Part shown: positions 18,994-31,700 of the stretch, in pieces
How positions within the stretch are numbered: the stretch's first letter is position 1
How the letters are laid out: each line of letters begins with the position of its first letter
Source: Rhyzopertha dominica
Taxonomy: Eukaryota; Arthropoda; Insecta; Coleoptera; Bostrichidae
Assembly (NCBI GenBank): GCA_025024175.1
Contig: QCXZ01000137.1
Span: forward strand, 60,414,911 to 60,478,910
Reading direction: 5' to 3'
Length of the DNA stretch: 64,000 nt
Notes under the pieces: generated by a model
What the model saw: the letters and a program-made list of their open reading frames with translations, nothing else
Databases searched by the model: none
What the model was told of the DNA's origin: nothing
Program-made: the position numbers and the translations under genes

Positions 18994-21097
18994 TTATGTT
19001 TTGGGCTTCGTTTCTTGGTCTGTAACAGTTCTAATATAAATTGCATCTTCAGGTAAAGGATTTGGTGGATTTTCCTCTTCTAAAAAGTACGAGCAAGCTA
19101 TGGCTAAAACGGAACCTGAAAAAATAAAATTGTTATGACTTTACATTTTACTTCCTCAGGTATCTTACCATTGTAGCTAAAACTAAGAGAGGTGATTGAA
19201 GTATGATATTGATGAAACTGGCACAAACGTTTTTTGTTAAATCCATCCCATATATTAACTAAACCATCAGATCCTCCTGTTGCAAAGGTGTTGTGGGTAG
19301 GATGAAAACTAGAAATAAAAAATAGAATATACTTAATAAATTCATGATTCAATCATTAAATGTGCCTGTGAAACAAATTATATAACAATGCATAGCCTTT
19401 TAATTAGGAGTATCATAAGTAGATAAAAATGCTTATAGAAGATAAACTAGTGGAAGAATGATTTATCACAGAACATATTTATAATTGACAAATAGTACTT
19501 ATTGAAGCCAAACAAGATTTAAAGAAAAACAATCACGTAAGAATACAATTAATTTATTTTTATTTTCTTTTAGTTTGCTTCTGTTTTAAACAGTTCACTT
19601 GCCTATTGTATATTGCTTTTGTTAATAACAAACAAAAATATTAATATAGATATTGATGTTTATTTTGTGGAGTCCTTTTGTGTTAATTTTTCTTATTGTA
19701 TTTATTTGTAGGTTCTGGACCCTTTTTTTAAATTGAAGACACTTTTTTCTAATAATATAACGTTTCGACCTACAATTTAGGTCTTTGTCGAATATTTTTA
19801 TTTTACAGATTGACAAATTATTGTACGGAACAACATAAACGTAAAAGACAATTTTTAGAAATGATACATATGATACTGACATACAAGAACTAAGTAATAC
19901 CTACTACACCGTTATTTAAATACACCCTCCCACCGTCACATTTACCATCCACAATAATAGCAAAGGAACAAACTTGAAGGTACATTTTATATTAATATCA
20001 AAATTGTAAATGTCATATTAATTTTCATAATAATTTGTCAATCTGCAAAATAAAAATATTCGACAAAGACCTAAATTATAGGTCAAAACGTTATATTATT
20101 AGAAAAAAGTGTCTTTAATTTAAAAAAAAGGAGCCAGAACCTACAAATAAATACAATAAGAAAAATATTAATATAGTACAATATTAACTGATGAACACCA
20201 GAACTAGCAGCTAAACAAAAAGCAAATGAAATCTCTGAAGCAATAAAGCATTTCACATAGATCAAAGAAGGCACAAATGTTTGATAACAGAAAAAGTCTA
20301 AAGTTTGTAATTGTTGTTTATGATTTACCTCACAGCATTTACAGGATAAATCTTCTCAATTCCATCTTCTTTCACCCTATGACATTTAAATGCGTACTTC
20401 TTCTTTTGTACCTCTGGATTAGTGTCCAAATACTCAACAGCTACTCTGCCTTCAATACTGCTTAATACGAATCCCTGTTTATTCGGAAAACATCTAATTG
20501 CTCTCGTTTGATACTTTAAATTCGACTCTCGCTTTTGCAAAGTATATGCCATATTCCTGATATCCCATACAAGGATTTTTCGGAGTGCTGTCCCAACTAC
20601 CAGTTTTTCTCCACAAACGCTCATAGTGTAGACCTTATCACCTTGGTTGTAATTGCCACTACACATAGGTGCTCTAGGATCCCAAAGTTTCAGTTGGTGG
20701 TCCCAGCTGCCAGTAAGTATACCGTTTATTTCATTGCAGTATTCTACGCAACGTATGGCATTGTTGTGAGTGCCAACTGTTGTTTCTGTAGTTGTATTAA
20801 AATCGAATGATTTAAGAGTATTATCAAGACCACCACTGTATGAATGGACAGCATCCTACAAACTACAGTCAAACAACTGCTTCATTTTAACACATACCTT
20901 ACCGTAAAACAGCAGTCTAAAACTGGAAGTTCATGAGAATACTTGTGTCGTAAGTTGTTTGATGATACATCATACAACCTCACACTACCATCCCATGAGC
21001 TTACTAAAAGAAACTGATTAGTGTGTGGGCCAAATTTAACGGACGATATTGCATCTTCCGGAGGTGATTTTAACTTATATTCTGTTTGTGACTTCAT
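18994..21097 (-). CDS. Bub3: mitotic checkpoint protein Bub3, 327 aa
   Basis: Seven-bladed WD40 protein that binds the GLEBS motifs of Bub1 and BubR1 and phosphorylated MELT repeats on kinetochores, in the spindle assembly checkpoint. Exons (minus): 20903-21097, 20329-20855, 19169-19308, 18994-19115; the sum is exactly 328 codons including stop, and human Bub3 has 328 residues. Recognisable: [33 protein letters not shown] (blade 1, quoted in two pieces: [13 protein letters not shown] and [14 protein letters not shown]), [85 protein letters not shown], and the tail ending DQETKPKT. All splice borders are GT/AG. The 1.0-kb third intron carries a large inverted repeat. The gene is convergent with the Ly6 gene (stop codons 98 bp apart) and divergent from the V-ATPase gene. 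Confidence 0.97.
19685..20166. repeat. inverted repeat, ~137-bp arms, in a Bub3 intron (Penelope-like?)
   Basis: Arm 19685-19822 matches the reverse complement of about 20030-20166 with a handful of changes. Each arm contains a stem GACCTAAATT…TAGGTC followed by GAAAC or AAAAC, a layout like the hammerhead-ribozyme stem II plus GAAAC found in the pseudo-LTRs of Penelope-like elements, though the CTGANGA part is degenerate here. The ~207-bp centre has no coding signal. The identity as Penelope debris is inference. Confidence 0.5.
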
Positions 21098-22778
21098 TTA
21101 AGCCAGAGAATTAACCTAAAAGGAAGTAAGAATTAGTGATAATAAAAAATGTACCAACTGAAATATCCTTATTCCAAGCTGAAAGCTTGGTGTCTGATTA
21201 TAGTATTGCTAATTTTGATTGGCTAATCCAATGTAAAAATGTAATTACCTGATTTACAAACAAATTGCTGGACCGGTAATCCAAAACCCAACTGACAGTG
21301 ACAGCTGACTGCAACAATAATTCCGCTTCCTACCCTTACCCTGCCTTTTCACATCATAAGTGAAATGAAAGAAGGTTGTCTTGCTTGTCCTCAAAGCAAT
21401 TATTATTTATCAAATTGTCTATTACCTGCAGTGAACTCTATCTGTTTCTGTTGTGTTTAAGGATCAAAAGTCAAAGCTATGATCAAAAACTTTGATTATT
21501 TCTATGTTTAAAGATCGAAATATTTATATCAATATGTACCTATCTACCGATGACGTAGCTGCTCACAATAGTAACACTCGCGCGTTGAAGGTTCAAGGTT
21601 GAAGGTTTTCTATGATGAAAGCTGACAATCTGCCATTGACATAGGCAACCTACATTTGACCTGCTGTGCGCCTCTAGCAACGTTGCCAACATATCTGCTT
21701 TAAATTTGTTGAATGACTGAATCTCAATATTGACTCAATAGTCTGTTTTGTCTTGTATATGAACGCAAAATTTTTGGCAATTGATTTAAAAAATTTTTAG
21801 ATACACAGAAATAAGTAAAGTACAATTATTGAATAATCCGTTTTTATTTATGGATTACACTGATCTCTAGAAATAACTGGATATCGCTCTTCCTAAATGC
21901 TTATAAAATAATTGTGACAAAGTGAAGCCACTTTAGCGCTCCAGCCGCTGGTCACTGTACTAATATGACCTTGACGGTTAAAATCGTGAACCTAACGTGA
22001 AAGCGCCGTTAAATTGATGGTACCATGAACAGCGGCATGGTGGCGCACGACGCACGAGTTACTATTTGTGTATTTGTCGCAATTTTGAAGGATTAATGCG
22101 ACATACAGTTATTTTTAGAGATCAGTGATGGATTACCTATTCCTATTTGATTTAAGTACATTATTGCACCAGAGACAATCTGCTGCAGAAAGTAGAAAGC
22201 AAAGACTATATTATAATATCATTGTTTAAGAATATTCTATTCCTATTCTTAAACAATGATAATATCGTCTTTGATGGCAGGTATTAAAATATAGCAATTT
22301 TCTCGAATTTATTTGTATATACCAAAATTGCAGCGTATCTGGCAACACTGTAGAGGCGCACTAGTGGAATGTGCCAAATGGGTCAAATGTCGATTGAAAG
22401 ACTTGCGCTTGCGCGTTGTGCATTGCGCCCTTCATAACATTTTACAACGCGGCAGGCGAGCAAGTATTAAGTTGTGTGTTGTGTTTGCCTTGCGCGGTGG
22501 GTCGGTTGCCATTGACGGTTGTTCATTGAGGGTTGTCTGAGTATTCGTATTTCGTATATTGGTAGTTATCGTCCTTTCAGAGTATCGTATGTTATGATTC
22601 ATTTGTTCCCAACTTGTGGCGTGTGTTGTATCCGTTATGTGTAGTGTATAATTTTAACGCAGACTGTCAATAATTGTTTATAGTCTACAGTCTGTGCCTA
22701 ATAAGTTATGCCAAATCAACAGTCCAGTTGAAATATTCGTTTCGTAAATTTTCTTGAGCAACACTTGCAAGCAGCAAA
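21098..22778. promoter_or_regulatory. divergent upstream region of Bub3 and V-ATPase subunit a
   Basis: 1.7 kb separating two divergent start codons, so both promoters lie here. The stretch 22330-22560 is richer in GC (many GCGC/TTGCGC strings) and probably holds the V-ATPase promoter and 5' UTR; no TATA box is obvious. It also contains an 18-bp perfect hairpin (22217-22234 / 22244-22261) and a TGGCAACACTG transposon-end-like string near 22340. The V-ATPase start context is AGCAAAATGG, a good eukaryotic start. Confidence 0.5.
22217..22261. repeat. 18-bp perfect hairpin
   Basis: TATCATTGTTTAAGAATA at 22217-22234 is exactly inverted at 22244-22261, with a 9-nt loop. It is in the V-ATPase upstream region. 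Could be a tiny foldback element or a structured leader. Confidence 0.8.
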
Positions 22779-25700
22779 ATGGCTTCATTATTTAGGAGTG
22801 CGGAAATGACACTCTGCCAGCTCTTTTTGCAGAGTGAGGCGGCATATGCTTGTGTTTCTGAGCTAGGAGAGTTGGGTTTAGTCCAATTTAGGGATGTAAG
22901 TTAATGAACGTTCAATGCGGGTTGACCCATTTATAACCGATTTGTATAGCTCAATCCAGATGTGAATGCTTTCCAAAGAAAGTTCGTGAATGAAGTCCGT
23001 CGGTGCGATGAGATGGAAAGGAAACTGCGATACCTGGAAAAGGAAATCAAAAAGGATGGAATTCCCATGCTGGACACGGGGGAGAATCCGGAAGCGCCGC
23101 AGCCGAGAGAAATGATCGATTTAGAGGTAGGTGTAGGTTGTAGGTGTTGCACAGTTGCACTTGACTATTCGTGATCTAATCATTGACAAACGAATAGGAC
23201 AGCTCACTAATTATAATTATCTCCAACCAAATTTAGAGAAAAAAACAGTGTTATCTAAAAATCTATTGGTGGAAATGATAAAGGAGAGTATAATAAACGA
23301 AAAAAAGATCAAAATAAAAAGCGTAAGCAGGGGTGTTTGAGAAATTTGGAGGTTGAAAAGGTCTCAAAAATCGCATTTTAGCAATTTTCGGCGAGTTGAC
23401 GTCAAAGCGAAAAGTGTCCAATGTAAAAGTTGTAGAGTGTGGACAATAAATTCAACTACTTCTGTCTGTTCACATTATGACCTTAATGTTTTCGAGAAAA
23501 ATGCGAATAATGGACTGTTTTCTTGTTTTGTAGTTTTTCATTTCAACAAAAATTTGAGTAATGCAATTTTAACTAAACTTCGAGAAAATAGACTTTTCTG
23601 TGCTTGAAATAATTTTTTTTGCTGAAACAATCAAGAAATTTCCGAGATATTAATGTTTTTTCGGTTCAAAACACTTTTTTCAAATTCTATTAGAAAAAAT
23701 ATAGTACAGAGTTCCGCCGGTGCCCATTGTTTTCGTTTTGACATATATACATATTAAAAACATGCTCAAAAATGCAAAGAAACAAAAAATTACTTGCAGT
23801 AATATTTTTAAAATAATAATTGTTAAACGTTGTCAAATGTGGATTGGGAACAAAATCTGTGCAATTAAGTGGGGCTGGAAAGAAGTATATATAATTGCAA
23901 GTAATTTTATAATACTGATATTTCAATAGATTGCTGCTGTGAGAGTAACAAATGTCGGTGTAGTAGGTGTAGAAAACACATCTGTCATCTGTACATCTCC
24001 AAATATACTAAATTAATGTTCAACCATTTTGAGCAATAACATGGACTGCGTTGTACTGATTTATTTATAAAATGTCATGGTTCGGACGATTGTTCTAAGC
24101 TAGAAAATGCTTTCAAATATGTCATTAATTCAAAAATATTTCTAATGAAACCGAGCTGCCAAACCATTGTTTTAACCCGGATTATGAATCCGAAGAAACA
24201 AAAGAAGATGAAGTTAATAAAGGACAGAGTTAAAGTTCCTTTCTGATTAAACATTAAACAGTTCCTTTAGTAATTTTGTCCGTACAATTGAATGGTGTAT
24301 TCAGATTTATTTTTTTAAAAATAATTTCAACAATTGTTGAAAAATTTATTGCTGCAAGTCATTTTTTATTTTTTGCTTTTTTTGTTTATGATTTTAAATC
24401 CTGACAATTATTTTATTAATAAAAATATGTCGAAACGAAAAAATAGTACCTGCCGACAATTTGTTTTCAAGGAGAATTTTTCTTTAAAAAAGTGTTTTGG
24501 ACAGGAATATACGAAATCTCGGAAACTTCTTGATTTTTCTAATCGGTAAAAATTGTCGTTATTTCAGGCACAGAAAGGTATATTTTCACCAAGTTTTATT
24601 AACATCGGATTATTTTTGTGGAAATAAAAAATAAAAAACCGAGAAAACAAGGAAAATCAAGTTTTTGCATTTTGCAACAGAAGTTGTTTATGTTTTCATA
24701 GTCTACAACCGTCGTATTATATACTTTTTACCTTGTTTTGATATCAACTACCAACAAGAATGCCTTTGCACACCCCTGGTTACGTTTTTTGTTTTTTCAT
24801 TTATTGTGCGCCTTTTTATCATATTCATTTATAGATGTCCAGATAGCAATAACCTCGACAATAACACATAATGTTTTTTTTCTTTAAAATGAATTATTTC
24901 GGTCAGTCTGCTAGAGTTAATTTAAAAGTATTAAAAAGACCGCTTATAAAATTCCTGAAATGAATTTTCTTGGAAACGTATACATTTGTTTAGCAATCTT
25001 CAGATGGATATGCGGTTTGAACTAGATATTAATACCTAACTATAAGTAATAATTTGCAGTAAACAAGAAAAAGTAGTTATTTTTAAGTGATGACCATCTT
25101 CGTCTAATCAATAGAACAGTAAACTATTTCGTTTAAATTTTCCAAGCGTAAGTTACTTTAGATTAATGCTTTTGAAAAGTGTTTATATATTGGTACATAT
25201 GATTACTTACTTTATTACTTATATGAAATCGAAAATATTTGAAATAAAAAATCAGTTGCATGGAAGAAGAAATTAAAAATGGTTTGAAAACACAAATTGC
25301 CGGGTGTATTTGGTAACATCTTATTCGGGAATACGGCAAAACTGCTTTTGTATTTAAACTTTATAAAAATAGGGAAAGATCTTGTACAATTTACAGCTTG
25401 CCGGGCTTACTCCTCTTCTCATTTGTTTTAAATCGCAAATGTGCGTCATGCATGCGGTTTTGCCGCTTTGATGGAATTCGGTCAGATTTAACGAGTCACG
25501 GAATTTACATCAATTCTCAGGTGTATGGGTTTAAAATCCAAGCCTTATAGAGGGTGCCGCAGGTTTAATCTATCTAACTTCAGGAACAGCTAAGGCGGCC
25601 AAAATAGAGTCACTTTGTTATATAAACATGATTCAGTAATATAAAAATTGCTGACTACATTTAAAGGATGATTCCTGAAGGTTCCTTTATAATCTGCCAT

Positions 25701-28700
25701 AATATAGTTTACTACATAAAACGTAGTATAAAACTTTTACAAAGTCAAAATTATTTATATTTTCAAACTTTATAAATGTGTTTTATGTCCAGAAGTTCTG
25801 TGCCAAGATTTCTTAATTTTTGGAAATTCTGCTTTTCATTTCAGCTTTTGCAGTGCGTAGAATAAGTAAAAACAATGTTACTTTACAAGGTATCTGTACT
25901 TTGTTTGAAATCTCAATCCTTTTAAGATAAACTATACTCAAATTACTTTTCTTTATACATATTAATTTACATACTACAAAATACTTAAGAAATGTACTTT
26001 CGCACTTATGAATAGATACTCGAATTTCTTTAGGAAAAATTGATAAAATAAAAGTAATAATAATTGTTATAAGAAAACAAATTTAAAGTACATCTTATAT
26101 TTTTATTTGAAAGGTATTCCCAAAATTTGAGTTATTTTTGTTGCACATGTGCATATGGTTATACCAAAAAAAGTAGGATTCATCCCCGGCATTTTCAAAC
26201 AATCTTATGGATCAAATCGACACTCTCCATTCAACAAATGTTCACATCCGACACCTCTTGCCAGCAACGTTGTCTGAATAATACTAATAATATAAATAAT
26301 AATAAGTAAACACTTATAACCCCAAAAAGAATAATAAAACTTAAGTAAGAATTAAGCTGATCTTCACAACAGAAAAACATTTTTTGCAATTTCGGCATAT
26401 CACGTCAAGGGGCCTTAAACAACTTTTTCATACGTTCATAATCTCGAGGAACGGTTACAAAAATNTTGTTAGCTGTACTGACTGAAGTACTTTTATAACC
26501 ATGTACAAAACAACACTTGTTTTGTTTTCCATACATAATAGATGCTTGTAAAACTACACAAATCACTTTTTGGTGCGACCTTTTATACCGTCCTTTCAAT
26601 AAACACCACACAAAAGCTTTTCCAATACAAGACAGATACTACACAATTAAACAGCGCGCTCCTCGGTAATGTTTACATGACACTTGACGACACGAGTTGA
26701 ATGACCTTGGATAGAAGCGTTTTGGTGGTGATTCCTAAGATTTGAATTTCAGACCTGAGATTTTCTACCTACAAATATTTTTTGTTTTTTTTTTAACATG
26801 GCGTACGATATATATGCACTTCAAGATTCATTTTACGTAATTTTAAAAAAAGTGATAATACCCAATTGTTTGTAGTTTATTCACATAGACCTGAGATTTC
26901 GCCAAACCCCAAAAAGATATCGTACGGTGTTAAATCGCATGATCTGGATGCCCAATTGACATCGGAATTTCGGGAGATGATTTGGTCTGAAATTCGATTG
27001 CTTCATGCGCGTTGTGGCAAGTGGCGCCGTCCTGCTGAAACCATATGTCGTTAAGATCCATACCGTCCAGTTGAGGCTACCAGAACTCCGTTATCATGTT
27101 CCTGTATAACGAATGCCATTGATAGTCATATCATTTCCGGCTTCATTCTCAAAGAAGTATGCCCAATCACGCCGCCTGATCTGAATCCATACCAGATAGT
27201 TGCTCGTTATATATACATTTTTTTAACATGGCTTCATTGCGGATGTTCTGAACCCCAAATTCGACAATTATGCCTATCGATATAAAAATGCGCCCCATCG
27301 GTGAAGTTGAGTTGTTTCGAAAAATCGGCATTCACTTCATTTTGCTCCATCATCCGTTGAAGGAACTGCTAACGCCGTGCATTGTCTGCTGGGTTGAGCT
27401 GCTGAGTGAGCTGAATCTTGTATGGGTGAAGGTGGAGGTCTTTAGTCAAAATTCGCTGCGTGGTGCTTCGCGAAATTTGAAGTTGTTGTGAACGATGTCG
27501 AATTCAAGTTCTCGTTTACTGCAGCAATGTTTTCGAGAAACCGGCCCGTACGGCCACCTACAGGAGACTTACTGTCCACAATCGGCCCAGTTTCTTCATA
27601 TTTTTTTTATCACTCTTCGAATTGTTGTCACATTAGGTGCACTACCACGACCGATAATTCCGCAAATTTTGCTAGTGGTCTTAGTGTAACTTTCCACATT
27701 TCTGTAATGGGTTTTCACAATGATAACGCATTGTTCAATTGTGTGGCGCTCCATTTTCAATAATCGGAACAATTGTAGATGCAAGCTGTCAAATTTCAGT
27801 TCTGCCACTTGACCAGAAAAAAAATGGCGCCAAATTTGAATCGTGCACTCTTATTGAGGCACCCTTTATATATTTTTAATATGCTTGGCGAATTTTGATC
27901 TACCGCATATCTCAAAATAAAATTCTTTCTAGGCCACTTTCGAAAAACTAGAAAACGAGCTTCGAGAAGTCAACCAAAACGCTGAAGCCCTGAAAAGGAA
28001 TTTTCTGGAATTGACGGAGTTGAAGCAAATATTGCGCAAGACCCAGGTGTTTTTCGACGAGGTAAGTGAGATCATGAAGTCGTGCTATTGGGGTTTTATG
28101 TTAATTAGCATGAAAGGGATTTTGAAGACTCCTATTTCGTGCTGCGAACGTAGCAAATGATGTTAAGATGGTTTGCAAAAGTAATTCGTGAACACGCTTT
28201 AAGTAATGGTGCTCCATTTGTCAATTATAGGTTGTTTTTTCATTAATTAGAACGCGAACGCTAAACAGCTGTTTTATTGGGCATTCGGGGTCGTTGGAGT
28301 TTAAATTATCCAGTCACTGTACTAATTTAAATAAGGTAGAGTGTAACCAAGCGTAGCTACAGGAGATTATTTACAATATTAAGTTCAAATAACGAATATG
28401 TTACATTACATCGATATAATATATTTCAATAGATGGAGGTCTACTTATTATTGGAATATAATATGAATTAATAATGATTTTGTTTAACAAGTTCTCCCAA
28501 GCTGGCGATCTGGTGTAAGGTCGTTATCAAGGATAAAGTTGTTAAAATATTTTGATTAACTCGTGTCTGCTTTACCGTAACATGTTGCTTGCTAAATAGT
28601 CTAGAAATATCAGCACGTGCTGCGAAGCAAATTACGTTGCGTTGCCAATTTAACATCATTTGGTGCGGTTCTTCTCTTCACAAACCTTCCATAACATTAA

Positions 28701-31700
28701 GTATTTCTTTTATTTAGTCTTTTGCATGGTTTATTAAAAATCACCTTTTATTTGTTTTTGAACAGTTAGACAATAGAGGATGCTGTATTTGCAATTAATT
28801 GCATTAATTTTAGATGGAGTGACGCTTCAGAATTAACAGTAATTAATTTGTACATATCTTTTATGACGGTATTAACTCGTGGCAGATAAACCTGAGACAT
28901 TAACACTTCAAGTTGAGCGTTTAGAAATATCGGACGATTAAAATCTCATCACTCGGTTCCTTTTCGTGGTATTATTATCATCTGTTTGTTTAAGTTTATA
29001 ATCTTTTGAATATCAGGTGGAGTTTGCAGTTTCGAAATATACAGCTGTAATCGTATTAAGTTTGCAATATCCTAATAATACAAACATGAAAATATAGGTA
29101 GGGCGTTTTTGTTCAAGTCTGTTTGCTTGATAGTGTCATGCCCAATCGACTGGAAATGGACACCAGTAAAAATCTCAAGGTACTGCCATTGGTTAAAGTA
29201 TATCAGTCAAAAAAATTAAACATTGGTATTCAAATGCGGATTCCGCATGACCTTGTTTTTAATAACAGACATTAACATAGTGCATACCGATTTGCAGTGT
29301 TGTCAAATGATTGTTCTTGTCTCAGATTTGCCCTTCGTTATTCGCTAAATATAGTATTAATCCTTCTTTCATAGTTTTTATAATAAATGTGAGTATACTT
29401 AGAATGAAACTACTTAGTAAATGGTAACATGTCATTTGAAGAAATCGTGAAATCATATCTCTGCCGGATAGGTAAACTATCTGTAAACTCCAATTGTATT
29501 TGCATCGGTACTTACTGCTTTCGCTTTGTTTATCGCCTTTTAGTTCACCGCACCGAACTAATTGGTTTATCCGGATTCGGATTCTTTTGTATGCCCTTGA
29601 TTAGACCTAGAATGATATCGAATATTTTCGTGCCTCGTTCAGGAAACTGATCTGTTGCCATAGGGGAATGCGACGTTGACGAGTTGTAGGGACTCGCCTC
29701 GATGCTAGGAAATTCATTGTTGTCGGCTTTTTCGTAACCCTACCCAGATCAGTTAACTAGCCTCAATATGATTCATTTTTGTGTAGGCCTTTGCTGAATC
29801 TGTATATATTCATTGCCGTTCGGCTTTCGGTCATATTTCATCTTTATTCAGTCGTTTGAAACGTGGTTTTCTTGTAAGAGTGTGCTACTTGCAGACGTAT
29901 TTCCAGGCAACTCTGGTAGTTTTCACTTGGTAATTCATGATCCATCGATCTCAAAAACATGGGATCTGCAGTTAGCGTCAATACCTTACTGAAGAGGATG
30001 CTGTCTGGCTAATGTTTTAGCTATTCCGAACTCTTTATCATTCTACCGTCGGATCCTCTTAAGATATCGGTTATTCGATTATTTGATAATGCAGTCTTTA
30101 ATATGTTTTTTGTAGCATCCGGACTTCTCAAACTAGAGCACTTTTTCACTGCACTCAGTTTCCTGATGTCGGCATCTTTTCAGCGCATTACAAATCCAGC
30201 ATATTAATAGTTTCTTTGGTCACTTGCCAGAAGATCAATAATCTCCCAATTTCATTTGCTTGAATTGTTGAGTAGCAAGTTGCTGGAGGATGCTTTTTTG
30301 TGCTACAAATTCAGAGAACGTTTGCAATGTCTCTCAGCACAGGTCGGCCTTGCTATTGTGTTTTTCAGCTCTATGTTCGATGATTGAGTCAAATATCTGT
30401 TATTGATGCAGCTAGCCCGCAGCCTGTCCAGGATTCTTGAATTGGAACAGGAGAGATCGACTTCTGTTAGCTCTTGTAGTGGCCTTGTGATTATTGCGAA
30501 ACGTCGAATAAAATTATCGCAATAGCAAAGGCACAAAAGCTTTTAGGTTGTTACAAATTTTTCGAGATTTGCATACCTTCTGAGGAAGTCTTCTCCGGAT
30601 TGGTACTTAACGCTTCTGCCAGTGTCATGCATAAGGTACTTGACTCCTAACAAAATCTAGCCGGGCTTATTACAGTTCTCCTATCACAGTGTCCATAAGC
30701 CATTCGTATGTTGCGGGAGCATTATGCAGTCCAAATGGCATCACATTAAAATGGTATATTTGATTGCCGATTATAACGTTCGTCTTTTCTTTTTATCTTT
30801 CGTTTGCCGCTTCCTACTCCTCACATCAAGAACAGAGAATCCATACGATCCCTATTTGTGTCGTCCATTCAGGGCTGGGGGTAGTTGTCTTTTTGGGTCT
30901 GTAATTCAATTTCTGTAGTCGGCGTACAACCGTGAACTTTTTTTGTTAATTAGAGTTCCTGCCGTAATTTCATAGATATCTGTATTTATGCATTTTCTGT
31001 GAGTTTTTGAATTTATAACATGTAATTTCATCCAGTGACGTTGCCAGAAGGTCAAATAATAACTTAAATATTTTTAATAGTTAACTCTTACTTCAGGGAG
31101 CATCATTTTGGATGAATATAGTGGTGCTTACGTTTTATTTATACGCAAAGCCTCTACTACAATTGCTATTGAAGTAAACGAGGTACAGTTGAAGTAAAGT
31201 TTTCGTTAATCTAGCAAAACTTTTTAGAAATGATATATACATTTTGGACTTTCTTTTTAATGTAGGTAACGAGACATGTTTTATAGATAAATAACTAAAG
31301 CGTTTCATTTCATATTTTTGGTAGTAGCCGGGCATAGAGAATAGATAAGTGGCAACGTGATCATCTGACAACACTGCTCGATATATGACTTCCATTTAAT
31401 CCAAGCCTTTCGTAATTGTTAAGGCCCCGATATTGAACACAAGGATGCGTCGCACACGAATTGACTCTGCAGTCACTCAGCAGAGGTTGTTTCTGTAAGT
31501 CTGTGGTTTGTGACGTCACGCACGCCACTAATAATTATTGCACATACAGCATCCCCTGCATGAGTTTGCCCCCTTTGGTTGCCACATAACAGCAAGAAAT
31601 ATGATAATAATAATAATAATTATCTTTCCTGTGCGGAACTCAGCACAGTGTAGCGTTCTTTCGACTAACCTTTTCAGGACAACTAATGCTGGTGTATATT

